From the IMG/VR virus record IMGVR_UViG_3300009320_000008, positions 1 to 64,000 of that record: a DNA stretch of 64,000 nt; one strand, given 5' to 3'. Of the stretch, positions 24,962-32,831 are shown piece after piece. The notes beneath the pieces are model-generated. The model saw only the letters and a list, made by a program, of their open reading frames with translations. It was not told where the DNA came from and made no database searches. A program made the translations under genes and the position numbers. Position 1 is the stretch's first letter. Every line of letters begins with the position of its first letter. This stretch comes from a virus.

Positions 24962-26567
24962 TGTTTAATTCCTTCACGAATGATAATAGCTTTTCCTTTG
25001 CACTGTCGGGTAATTCAAGACGGGAGATAATATTGCTGACTGAAGCAGTTTTAACCTTCTCTGCCATCTTGGGACGTTCCCTCAGTATTCCTCCAACATC
25101 TGCAAACTTTCGTTTGTCCTCAACTCCGGCTCTATCTGCGGCAATCATGGACAGTTTGGTACTACCACAATATGTGCAAAGGATATGATGTGAGTAAAAT
25201 GTTACAGGATTGTCACAACTGATTGTATGTTCAAATGGAAATATCATTGCATCCCCAAGCACCCATGCCTCTGTCTTGGTAATGTTTCGCATGACCGGCA
25301 GGAATTTGATATACTCCCCTGTAATCGTCCCGTACTTTCGCATCATATCTATGGCCTCCGCGAATTGAAAGGAGTTGTCAGGGTAGCCTCCCGTCTCCTC
25401 TGACAACTGCGCCCAACCAGCGGCAATATATACCTCATTTACATTTTGGGATATAAGGTACGTCTCCGCACAGGCCAATAGATACGATGTGAAAATGGCA
25501 TTCCTGGCTGGAACCCATGCAATTGTGGACTTGATATTATCTCCTCCGCTGTCAATCTTTATGTCTGAATCTGTAAGCATTCCATTCCCTGAGAAATGCA
25601 TGAACTGGTCTGTCAAATCAAATTCAAACATCTGGATGCGGAGTGCTCCACTCAGAGTTTGTGCTGCCCACCTTTCTGCTGATTCTGCTTTTTGTCCGTA
25701 TCTGAAGTGTATCATAACAGGTTCATATCCAGAATGCTTCAATATGTAAGCTGTTAATCCACTATCGATGCCTCCAGAAGCAGAAACGAACACCCGTTTT
25801 TTCTTGGCGGGTTGAGGATTTTTGAATGTGGGATGAATGAAATTGGGGGAGTAGGTTTGCTTGTGCTGCATTCCACTGTCTAAATCGGTTTCGATGATGG
25901 TGTATCCTTCAACGTAATGATGATACCAGTTCTCCCATACGTTCATCCCGTCTTTGCGGCATCCGGTCATGCTATACAGGGCTTCTTCCAATGCATCATT
26001 GTCCGAATGCATGAAGTATCCAACACCTTTTACATACATATGAGCAAGAGGATTGAAAGATGTTACCGCATACATCTTATTTTTGTTTCGATCTATCATG
26101 ACAAAGGCAAACGAACCACTTAGATATTCCATGGTTCGTTTCATGTCCCTACCCTGCTGTTCGTATGCAGCAAGGATAATCTCGGAGTCGATTTCAGTAG
26201 CATAATTAAAAGATAATATACGAACGGATTCTGTCACTCCTCCATTATGAATAAGGAATTTGCCGTCACTAAAGATGGGTTGTAGCATACTCTTATTCGT
26301 AGATTTTTCAGTTTCGGGAGTAGCTCTGCTACAGAACAAAAGGACATCCCCAACGTTCATGTATTCTTTTATCCATAATATAATTTCTTCCACTTCTATC
26401 TTTTTTGGATTTAAGATCCAATGGGAGGAAGGAATCCCATCTCCATCACATACTATGCAAGCCCCAAATCCATCTTGTCCTCTCTTACCTGCCTCTAAAA
26501 TAAGAGTTTCAAGGGTTTTAAAATTTGGGATTGATTCCCTTGCCCAGAACGCAAATATTCCACACAT
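24954..26567 (-). CDS. Glutamine amidotransferase class II-QueC fusion (Gat-QueC)
   Basis: 537 residues. MCGIFAF places the nucleophile Cys2 of class II amidotransferases; SRATPETE, IHNGG (about 106-110) and GSFAFVMID follow. A QueC-like domain starts with the PP-loop SASGGIDS (262-269), then WVPARNAIF. Gat-QueC proteins make archaeosine in tRNA of some archaea and are linked to archaeosine-type bases in phage DNA. Here it probably converts the DNA nitrile left by DpdA to an amidine. The usual fourth zinc Cys is missing (LCTYCGST), with His-His nearby. Confidence 0.9.
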   Translation of the reverse strand: MCGIFAFWARESIPNFKTLETLILEAGKRGQDGFGACIVCDGDGIPSSHWILNPKKIEVEEIILWIKEYMNVGDVLLFCSRATPETEKSTNKSMLQPIFSDGKFLIHNGGVTESVRILSFNYATEIDSEIILAAYEQQGRDMKRTMEYLSGSFAFVMIDRNKNKMYAVTSFNPLAHMYVKGVGYFMHSDNDALEEALYSMTGCRKDGMNVWENWYHHYVEGYTIIETDLDSGMQHKQTYSPNFIHPTFKNPQPAKKKRVFVSASGGIDSGLTAYILKHSGYEPVMIHFRYGQKAESAERWAAQTLSGALRIQMFEFDLTDQFMHFSGNGMLTDSDIKIDSGGDNIKSTIAWVPARNAIFTSYLLACAETYLISQNVNEVYIAAGWAQLSEETGGYPDNSFQFAEAIDMMRKYGTITGEYIKFLPVMRNITKTEAWVLGDAMIFPFEHTISCDNPVTFYSHHILCTYCGSTKLSMIAADRAGVEDKRKFADVGGILRERPKMAEKVKTASVSNIISRLELPDSAKEKLLSFVKELNSG

Positions 26568-26570
26568 AAT

Positions 26571-26771
26571 TCACCCCTCCAACAATCTTTTAAAATTAGT
26601 ACACGATATAGGATCTGGGATTCCTTTAAGAATTAAATCTGGAAGTGTGGGGTGATCGTCTGTGCCAATAATTTCATACACCTTATTCTTTTCAAGGCAT
26701 GACATTAAAGGTAAAAATCCGCATTGCTGAACGAAATCCCCTTTCTTCATCAAATTATATTCATTACTCAT
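26571..26771 (-). CDS. Small hypothetical protein
   Basis: 66 residues; ATG overlaps the stop of the radical SAM gene (ATGA). MKKGDFVQQCGFLPLMSC then a short strand-rich end with two further Cys. Sits between the radical SAM protein and Gat-QueC. No family recognised. Confidence 0.55.
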   Translation of the reverse strand: MSNEYNLMKKGDFVQQCGFLPLMSCLEKNKVYEIIGTDDHPTLPDLILKGIPDPISCTNFKRLLEG

Positions 26772-27796
26772 TTTATTATCCTCTCTGACCATTTTTGTTT
26801 AGGAATATGTTTTCCGGCATGTGACGAAAAGATTTTCTTTCCAAACTTTGGTTCTCTTTTCTTCCAATAATCATACATCCATGGATATGACCATCCGCAT
26901 CTTGGGCATTGCATGGCATCGTCAAACACACTAAGCCTCCACTTCTCCCATTTGTCAGGCAAATCGAATATCGACATTTGGGAAGTGAGTTCTCCCTTTC
27001 TGTATCCACAAACACGCAGAGAACCATCCGCGTCGATGGTAGGACCTCCATATGGATTGCCTAAACAATGCCAATTCATACTAATAAGGTGTGAATAGTC
27101 TCCAAAAAACATTTCCCGATTTTGAATGAGATTATTCCTTGAGCTTATGGCTTTGTGGATTTCATATTTGAGTGCGGGGTGATCGGATTCTCTAAAAAGC
27201 AGATCTTCAATTTTGTATCCTTCAGGAAAAAAGTCAAATCCTCCGCCTTTGTTCCAATGAATGAAATTTATTCCCACATTGATACCGAGTTTAGATAGTT
27301 CCTTCACCGTATCCGAAACAAATTCATAATTTCCTTTATGAACTGTTATTGTGCCTTGGCAGTCTATGTGTGGATAGTTCTTTCTGGTAAACATTAAAGC
27401 TTTCCATCCATTATAAGACTTCTGCTCGTCATGGGACATCATATCCCATTTCAAATACTTCAAGTGTGAAATGGGCCAATCAATTCCGCATGACAGGTTA
27501 TCTAACCCTGCATTGAAATTATTATAATACCATTTTTCAAATAGTTCAGGGGGAGCTGAGGTATATAAGGCATAGGGCACCTTATTCGCCTTGATGATAT
27601 ATCTTAAATCGTTTCCCAATAACCATGTTTCATTTCCAAGGATCAGATTGAAGTCAACACCCATTTTATGTAGGATATCAAAAACCTCTATCCATTGTTT
27701 TGCATTGAGTTCTGGATTTTCTAAGTTGGAATCTCGGAGTCGGCAGTAGTCACATTTCCTTGGGCATCGTCTTGTCAGGTAAGTTAATGAATTCAT
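26768..27796 (-). CDS. Radical SAM protein of unknown substrate
   Basis: 342 residues. RRCPRKCDYC (Cys 11, 15, 18) is the CX3CX2C motif that binds the [4Fe-4S] cluster of radical SAM enzymes. GTITVHKGNYEFV and GINFIHWNKGG fit the barrel. The C-terminus has further Cys (WHCLGNPYGG, RVCGYR, MQCPRCGW), resembling a SPASM/twitch-type auxiliary-cluster region. It is sandwiched between Gat-QueC and the SDR gene. It may modify the deazaguanine further or replace an archaeosine step, but no specific family was recognised. Confidence 0.85.
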   Translation of the reverse strand: MNSLTYLTRRCPRKCDYCRLRDSNLENPELNAKQWIEVFDILHKMGVDFNLILGNETWLLGNDLRYIIKANKVPYALYTSAPPELFEKWYYNNFNAGLDNLSCGIDWPISHLKYLKWDMMSHDEQKSYNGWKALMFTRKNYPHIDCQGTITVHKGNYEFVSDTVKELSKLGINVGINFIHWNKGGGFDFFPEGYKIEDLLFRESDHPALKYEIHKAISSRNNLIQNREMFFGDYSHLISMNWHCLGNPYGGPTIDADGSLRVCGYRKGELTSQMSIFDLPDKWEKWRLSVFDDAMQCPRCGWSYPWMYDYWKKREPKFGKKIFSSHAGKHIPKQKWSERIIK

Positions 27797-28452
27797 GCCG
27801 TTAATCCCCCATCAACAACGATGTTTGCCCCTGTCAGAGAAGGTGAAGTAAGGATATAAAAAACTATGTTGGCGATTTCTTTGGGTTGAATCTCCCTTTT
27901 GAGGGGAACCAATTCTCTTAGATGTTTGGGAAGTCTTCCAGGAACAAGGTTTGTGTTTGTAAATCCGGGGCTGATGCAGTTCACTCTGATTCTTTTTGGA
28001 GCGTAAAGTTTGGCGAAGGATTTTGTCATGTGGATCATGGCGGCTTTTGCAGCTCCATACATGGGCTCCTCCGGGCTTGCTTCTATTCCAGAAGTTGAAG
28101 CAATGTTAATAATATTTCCCCCGTTTTTTATTCGGAGATTTTTGGCGATCATGAAAGGGGAAAGAAAGTTCAGCTTTAGAAGCTCCAGCTCAATAAAATT
28201 TTCATTGAATCGCAAAGCTCCGGCATTGTTCACCAGAAGATCAACCTTTCTTCTTCCTATCCTTTTATGGATACGTCTGACAGCAGTGTAATAATTCCTG
28301 CGTTTGGAAAGGTCAACATCGGACTTTGAAATACCGACTATTGACCACATACCCATTGGAGAGAATACTCCCTCTTTTTTTAATAGGTCGGCTATTGCCT
28401 TCCCAATACCAGAAGAATGACCTGTTATAACGGCAATGTTTTCCCTGAGCAT
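27793..28452 (-). CDS. Short-chain dehydrogenase/reductase
   Basis: 219 residues. TGHSSGIG near residue 10 is the NAD(P)-binding glycine motif, LVNNAG the next conserved motif, INIASTSG holds the catalytic Ser, and YGAAKAA the Tyr-x3-Lys pair. The end (TGANIVVDGGL) is typical. It overlaps the radical SAM gene by four bases and sits beside FolE. Phages seldom carry an SDR; its place in the deazaguanine cluster suggests a pterin or base-modifying reduction. Confidence 0.93.
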   Translation of the reverse strand: MLRENIAVITGHSSGIGKAIADLLKKEGVFSPMGMWSIVGISKSDVDLSKRRNYYTAVRRIHKRIGRRKVDLLVNNAGALRFNENFIELELLKLNFLSPFMIAKNLRIKNGGNIINIASTSGIEASPEEPMYGAAKAAMIHMTKSFAKLYAPKRIRVNCISPGFTNTNLVPGRLPKHLRELVPLKREIQPKEIANIVFYILTSPSLTGANIVVDGGLTA

Positions 28453-28455
28453 TTT

Positions 28456-29028
28456 TTATCCCCTTTGTGATAATTCGATAAGCTGTAATGCTTCCATTTT
28501 TACCTCTTGCTCATAGAATATCCCATTTATGGCGGAGGTTGTCATTCCGGATCTATTACTTTGTCTTACTCCACGGCATTGCATGCAACCATGGGAAGCT
28601 CTCATTACAATCATAGCTCCTTGGGGTTTTAATTCTTTAACAAAAGCATTTAATACTTCCCTACCGAGATTTTCTTGTATCTGAGGACGTCTTGCATAAT
28701 GGTGAATTAGTCTGGCACATTTTGAGGCACCGATCAGTTTATCTTGTGGGATGTATAATACCCAAGCAAGACCAATGAAAGGTAAGAAGTGATGGGAACA
28801 TGTGGAAGTAAAGTCGATGTTATCCAACATTACTATTTGATTGTCTTTTGAAGAATTGGGAAATGATTTGAATCCATCAAACTTTTTCCCAACCCTTGAA
28901 AAGAGTTCTTTACAATACATTTTAGAAACTCTTTTCGGAGTATCTTTGAGATTAGGGTCGTTGATATCGAGTCCCAAACCCTTTGTGATTATCTCCGAAA
29001 AGAGTTTTTCAATGAGATCCTTGTCCAT
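28456..29028 (-). CDS. folE: GTP cyclohydrolase I
   Basis: 190 residues; ATG 29026-29028 is preferred to a TTG two codons earlier, though neither has a strong ribosome site. The zinc and active-site residues are in place: CSHHFLPF and HGCMQCRGV. It converts GTP to dihydroneopterin triphosphate, the first step towards preQ0. It is followed by the SDR gene and preceded by a more GC-rich gene. Confidence 0.95.
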   Translation of the reverse strand: MDKDLIEKLFSEIITKGLGLDINDPNLKDTPKRVSKMYCKELFSRVGKKFDGFKSFPNSSKDNQIVMLDNIDFTSTCSHHFLPFIGLAWVLYIPQDKLIGASKCARLIHHYARRPQIQENLGREVLNAFVKELKPQGAMIVMRASHGCMQCRGVRQSNRSGMTTSAINGIFYEQEVKMEALQLIELSQRG

Positions 29029-29035
29029 TGTCAAT

Positions 29036-29629
29036 CTACTTCTTGTCCGATGTCGGGGGATTCACCGCAGTGATGATGGCGGTGGCCGCTTCCTTTTCCC
29101 CTTGCTCATTGAAGACCCATCCCCACTTCTTTTTGCAGTAGCCGATGTGTCCTTTGAGTTGGGCCAGGTTCCATTCCTTTACCTGGAGGCCTTTTTCCTT
29201 GGTGAAGGCATTGGCCCCGGCAACGATGTCCACCAGTTTGTTCCCTTCGACCAACATGGCGTTGACTTTTTGGGTGGTGGTTTTGGGATCGGCCACGGTC
29301 TTTTTCAATTCGTCCAGGGACTTGCCGAGAGAAGATCCGATTTTCAATCCCTTTGGCCGTCCCTGCCCACCCGATTTTTTGGCATTGGGATCGGGGGCCG
29401 GGTCCTTGGCCTCGTCCGACAGATTGTCATTGTAGAACTGAATGCAGATTTCCGGAATTTCTGCTTCCGCTTCGTGCATTTTGACCAGGTTGGCCTCAAA
29501 GGTCTCGATCATGACCGTTTTGGCGACGCCGACAGTCCGCATGGGTGGCTCAATTTTACATCCATCATTCAATGCCACAATAGCAGCCTTCAATTCTCCA
29601 AAAACAATGTTTGGTGCGGTTTTAGCCAT
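29036..29629 (-). CDS. Hypothetical protein, GC-rich, with HIxYxxKxG-like tail
   Basis: 197 residues, start behind GGAGG. Base composition is richer in G+C than its neighbours. The middle is a Lys/Gly/Pro-rich linker (KKSGGQGRPKGLK). The end, VNAMLVEGNKLVDIV ... LKGHIGYCKKKWGW, resembles the tail of the proteins at 51173-51946 and 55420-55836, where IKAFIRHR-type segments occur. The similarity is weak here. Function unknown; it lies between folE and queE in one operon. Confidence 0.65.
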   Translation of the reverse strand: MAKTAPNIVFGELKAAIVALNDGCKIEPPMRTVGVAKTVMIETFEANLVKMHEAEAEIPEICIQFYNDNLSDEAKDPAPDPNAKKSGGQGRPKGLKIGSSLGKSLDELKKTVADPKTTTQKVNAMLVEGNKLVDIVAGANAFTKEKGLQVKEWNLAQLKGHIGYCKKKWGWVFNEQGEKEAATAIITAVNPPTSDKK

Positions 29630-29694
29630 TTGCGTTCCTCCTTTTCGTTGTGCGTTAATTTGTGGGACTGTACCCTGTCTAAACGTTCAATAGT

Positions 29695-29703
29695 ACTATA
29701 GCA
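29695..29703 (-). promoter_or_regulatory. Candidate extended -10
   Basis: TGCTATAGT on the minus strand, about 70 bases before the gene start at 29629, inside a 153-base gap between queE and the next gene. It resembles the GCTATAAT-type elements at 0.8, 22.8 and 42.3 kb; no clear -35. Confidence 0.3.
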
Positions 29704-29782
29704 TACTTTTGGGTTAGCCGCCCAGGAAAAATGAAAATTTTTTCACATTTTTTCGAAACTTGCATTTTTCCTCAAGAACGAT

Positions 29783-31390
29783 CTATTTGACTTCTTTCAG
29801 ATCGATAAGTTTATGGAGCTGTGTGTTAATAACCACCTCGTGGAGATTGTGTTTATTCAGCTCTTTTAGGATGTCAGGAACGCTGATATCCGCAAATCCC
29901 GTATTTACCGGAGATATTGCCATCCTCGCCGCAAGTCCCATCCCATTAAACATTTTTATTTTATTGATGGCAAAATCAAGGTCATTATTCCCATCTACTA
30001 CAAATTTAACGAAATCCTTATAGTTTAGTTTCCTGACGAAATTTAACCTGCCTATTACATAATGAGCCATTCCAGAACTTGGACATTTATAATCTACCAC
30101 CCAATTGGCAGCTAATGTGGGAGGAATCCATGTTCCATTTGTTTCAATTGTGACCACAATATTTTGTCCCGCAAGTTTTGAAACAAGATGTGCGACCTCA
30201 TCGATTTGAAGGAGAGGCTCACCTCCTGTTATAGTCACTTTGGCCGTTCCAAGTTGCATGATTTGATCAAAGACCTTTTTTACAGGGGTTTCGGTTCCTG
30301 AATCAGGAGATTGTGCGTACTTGGTGTCGCAGTTATGCACCCACATATAATCTACAAGATAAGAATTATATGGAAAGCATGATATGTTCCACACTTTTAG
30401 TGGTTTTGGGCGGGTTGAAGGCGGATAATCATTTCTATCTATATGTTTTATTTCTTCTACTTTATACCCGTTTAATGCTGTCAGTCTGTTTCTACTTTTG
30501 ACGGAAAGGTTCTTTCCGTCTTTTCTTTCTCCCCTCCAAAAACTATATCCTCTTTTATGAATCTTGTTATGACAAGGATAACAAGAAATAAGGAGGTTCT
30601 CCCAATCATCATTTTTCTTATCTGCGTCTTTATGATGGACACAACATTTTATATTGGTCTTCCCACACTCTTTACATGTATTTATTATTCCTTTCTTGCA
30701 CAGATTTTTTAGGTAATTATAATTTGTATTTATTCCCCCTCTCCAATTCGGATTTTTATCACCCATCATTTTAAGAGATAATTTCTTTTTTGTTTCCTTA
30801 TACTTCCTCTCAGATAAAGTACTAAAGGGATGTAAATAAATGCCTTGTTCCTGTTTTTTCTTAATGCTTGATGATATTTTTATACCTATTTTTTTATAAT
30901 CTTTTCCCTTCCCTGATTTCCGTGCCACTCTGGGATCTTTCATTGGGTTTCTTTCGCCCATTTTTGAGAATGATGCTTTTTGATTTGGGGATGAATGAAG
31001 GATCATATCTCCTATTTTTAAATTTTTGGTTTTAATCATTCCCTTAGTTGTGAAAAACGGATGCTCCTCCGTCACAAAGTAGGACACACCATTTATTTTC
31101 AACCTAAACCAAGAATTGACCTCTCTCGTAATTACCTCTTTTACTTCTGTTTCAACAAGGTTTTTGTTTTCATCAAAAGTCATTAACCAATCCCCAACTT
31201 TCATATCCATCAATTTTTTATTGGGAACTCTTGACGTTATTATTCTTGGAATTTTTCTTCCATTTATAATTCCAAAACAATAGGCGCATTTGATGTTACA
31301 TCCCGCAAGTCTTACAAATACAGTTTGCGTTCCTTGTCCATACCAATTAACTTCCCCATCTATCGATTTGAAAATGCTGAAAACGTTCAT
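29783..31390 (-). CDS. queE: QueE (7-carboxy-7-deazaguanine synthase) interrupted by an intein
   Basis: 535 codons. FKSIDGEVNWYGQGTQTVFVRLAGC is the QueE start; the radical SAM motif CNIKCAYC is split by an intein before its third Cys (Cys 31, 35 and 354 in the precursor). After the intein come CDTKYA, VTITGGEPLLQ, TIETNGTW and VDYKCPSSGM, all QueE motifs. Spliced size is 219 residues, normal for QueE. The enzyme makes carboxy-deazaguanine from the QueD product. The next gene upstream is queD, so the step order matches gene order. Confidence 0.95.
   Translation of the reverse strand: MNVFSIFKSIDGEVNWYGQGTQTVFVRLAGCNIKCAYCFGIINGRKIPRIITSRVPNKKLMDMKVGDWLMTFDENKNLVETEVKEVITREVNSWFRLKINGVSYFVTEEHPFFTTKGMIKTKNLKIGDMILHSSPNQKASFSKMGERNPMKDPRVARKSGKGKDYKKIGIKISSSIKKKQEQGIYLHPFSTLSERKYKETKKKLSLKMMGDKNPNWRGGINTNYNYLKNLCKKGIINTCKECGKTNIKCCVHHKDADKKNDDWENLLISCYPCHNKIHKRGYSFWRGERKDGKNLSVKSRNRLTALNGYKVEEIKHIDRNDYPPSTRPKPLKVWNISCFPYNSYLVDYMWVHNCDTKYAQSPDSGTETPVKKVFDQIMQLGTAKVTITGGEPLLQIDEVAHLVSKLAGQNIVVTIETNGTWIPPTLAANWVVDYKCPSSGMAHYVIGRLNFVRKLNYKDFVKFVVDGNNDLDFAINKIKMFNGMGLAARMAISPVNTGFADISVPDILKELNKHNLHEVVINTQLHKLIDLKEVK
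30332..31279 (-). mobile_element. Intein with HNH endonuclease in QueE
   Basis: Residues 38-353 of the precursor (316 residues). Cys1 starts CFGIINGRKIPRIITS. Block B-like EEHPFFTTKG and the end VDYMWVHN before Cys+1 are intact. An in-frame HNH nuclease lies in the middle: CKECGKTNIKCCVHHKDADKK, NLLISCYPCHNKIHKRG; an NPMKDPRV piece before it resembles a NUMOD DNA-binding motif. It should splice itself out and home into intein-less queE genes. Confidence 0.95.
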
Positions 31391-31402
31391 TCCTGGTCCT
31401 CC

Positions 31403-31807
31403 TTAAAAATATTGATCTTCTCTTCTCCACTCGGCGTAACAGGTTTCGGTTTCCCACAGACGAACACGGGAGACACTTCTGAAACTTGAAAAGGGCTTTG
31501 TTCCTCCTTCTTTCGGTTCTTCCAGTTTTTCCCGAAGGATTGAAACTATATACAAAATCATATGCTCGGCGGTGGGGTTACCGAAGGTGTCATTTAACAG
31601 TTCGTGATCAAATTTTTCCACCACAGGTCGCACTATTTCTTTCAGGTCAGCAAAATCCATCACCATACCAGAAACAGTAGAAATCGTACCTTTTATTTCG
31701 ACTTCCAGTTTATAACTATGCCCATGGAGGTTTTGGCATTTCCCCACATGTAAAGGCAGCCGGTGGGCAGCTTCAAATGTAAACCTCTTACATATTCTTA
31801 TCAGCAT
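31403..31807 (-). CDS. queD: QueD (6-carboxy-tetrahydropterin synthase)
   Basis: 134 residues, start behind AAAGGAGG. Zinc-binding His 15, 28 and 30 (AAHRL, LHGHSY), catalytic Cys24 (GKCQNLHGH), and FDHELLND plus PTAEHM are the QueD/PTPS family motifs. It turns dihydroneopterin triphosphate into carboxy-tetrahydropterin, feeding QueE directly downstream. Confidence 0.95.
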   Translation of the reverse strand: MLIRICKRFTFEAAHRLPLHVGKCQNLHGHSYKLEVEIKGTISTVSGMVMDFADLKEIVRPVVEKFDHELLNDTFGNPTAEHMILYIVSILREKLEEPKEGGTKPFSSFRSVSRVRLWETETCYAEWRREDQYF

Positions 31808-32015
31808 TTTTTACCTCCTTTAGTGAGGACAACATAATGATTATCCCCTGTATGATTCGTTCTCCTTCGTCTGTTTCTCCAGGAACGATGGATGTAATTA
31901 TCCATATCAAAAATATACAGACCAACAATCGCAATCTATCCCAGACTCGTTTCCAACCAACAAGAACGCCTGTCCATTTGATCTCAGAAGTTTGGTGTGT
32001 CATTAAGTTTTTCAT
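31788..32015 (-). CDS. Small membrane protein
   Basis: 75 residues, ATG behind GGAGGGAGTTTA. One membrane helix (LLVCIFLIWIITSIV, about residues 30-44) and a charged end. Its end overlaps the queD start. Function unknown. Confidence 0.6.
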   Translation of the reverse strand: MKNLMTHQTSEIKWTGVLVGWKRVWDRLRLLVCIFLIWIITSIVPGETDEGERIIQGIIIMLSSLKEVKNADKNM

Positions 32016-32116
32016 TAAACTCCCTCCATTGTGTGTCTTTGATATGCATTATTGGGAATAAGGGGATTTTATTTCCCTCAAAAGAAAGATCCTCTGGTGA
32101 TCTATATAAATTGCAT

Positions 32117-32830
32117 TCATAGTTTTTTTGAGGAAAGACCAAAGCCAAGAATAACGTCTGTTGGATCAGTTAAAAATCTGTTGCAGGTTGTGGACGGTAA
32201 ATCTGAACATCCTAACCAACTATTGGCATGTGCCTTTTGGATAATACCTCCACTCACCCACATTTGAAATACTATAGAGAAGGGGACACATATAGCCGCT
32301 GATGTTCTCTTTGAAAGTTCTTTGAACAATTCAGGTTCCGTTCCAATGAATTTGTGAATCCCAACTAATGAATGCCTCCAGAATACCCAATAAAGCTTAT
32401 GAGCAGGACGTTCTATCAACCATTGTTTGTGTTTTGTTACCTGGAAATTATACAAGTTACAATGATTTCCATTACATACAGATTTGCTTTCATATCCTTC
32501 CTTTTTTCTCTTACTATACACATCCATTTTAACGCCTGTTACTTTGGATATCGTTCCACTTCTCTCTCGTGCATAGGGAATGATATGATTGGAATTTTTT
32601 ATTGGGAATAGCCTTGTATGGATCAATCCTCCGAATATTCCCGCTGTAAGACATTCGAAGAACAATCCCATTTTTACATGTGCGGTTTTAGGTTTAAATC
32701 TTTTGTGAGGCATTCCTGGAATTAAGCATTGCTTCATTCTTCCCCGGGTCGATCCAATAACCGTGATATTTTTCTTCCAAGATTTGTAGGTTTTAGTTCC
32801 TATTAGCATTTGTGGAAATGGGGAGGGCAT
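32117..32830 (-). CDS. Unknown protein, end probably frameshifted
   Basis: 237 residues from ATG 32828-32830, behind GGAGATAG and two bases into the DnaB-like gene end. No family recognised; contains GLFFECLTAGIFGGLIHTRLF and a Cys/His-rich centre. The frame stops at the T7 run 32124-32130 (A7 on the coding strand). Skipping one base there continues for about 46 codons (KNYECNLYRSPEDLSF to TGA at 31984-31986), overlapping the next gene start as usual. So the true protein may be about 283 residues. Confidence 0.6.
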   Translation of the reverse strand: MPSPFPQMLIGTKTYKSWKKNITVIGSTRGRMKQCLIPGMPHKRFKPKTAHVKMGLFFECLTAGIFGGLIHTRLFPIKNSNHIIPYARERSGTISKVTGVKMDVYSKRKKEGYESKSVCNGNHCNLYNFQVTKHKQWLIERPAHKLYWVFWRHSLVGIHKFIGTEPELFKELSKRTSAAICVPFSIVFQMWVSGGIIQKAHANSWLGCSDLPSTTCNRFLTDPTDVILGFGLSSKKL

Positions 32831-32831
32831 T

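Noticed and set aside
29145-29435. Plus-strand open frames opposite 29036-29629 and folE
   Set aside because: Created by the high GC third positions of the minus-strand gene; no start signals.
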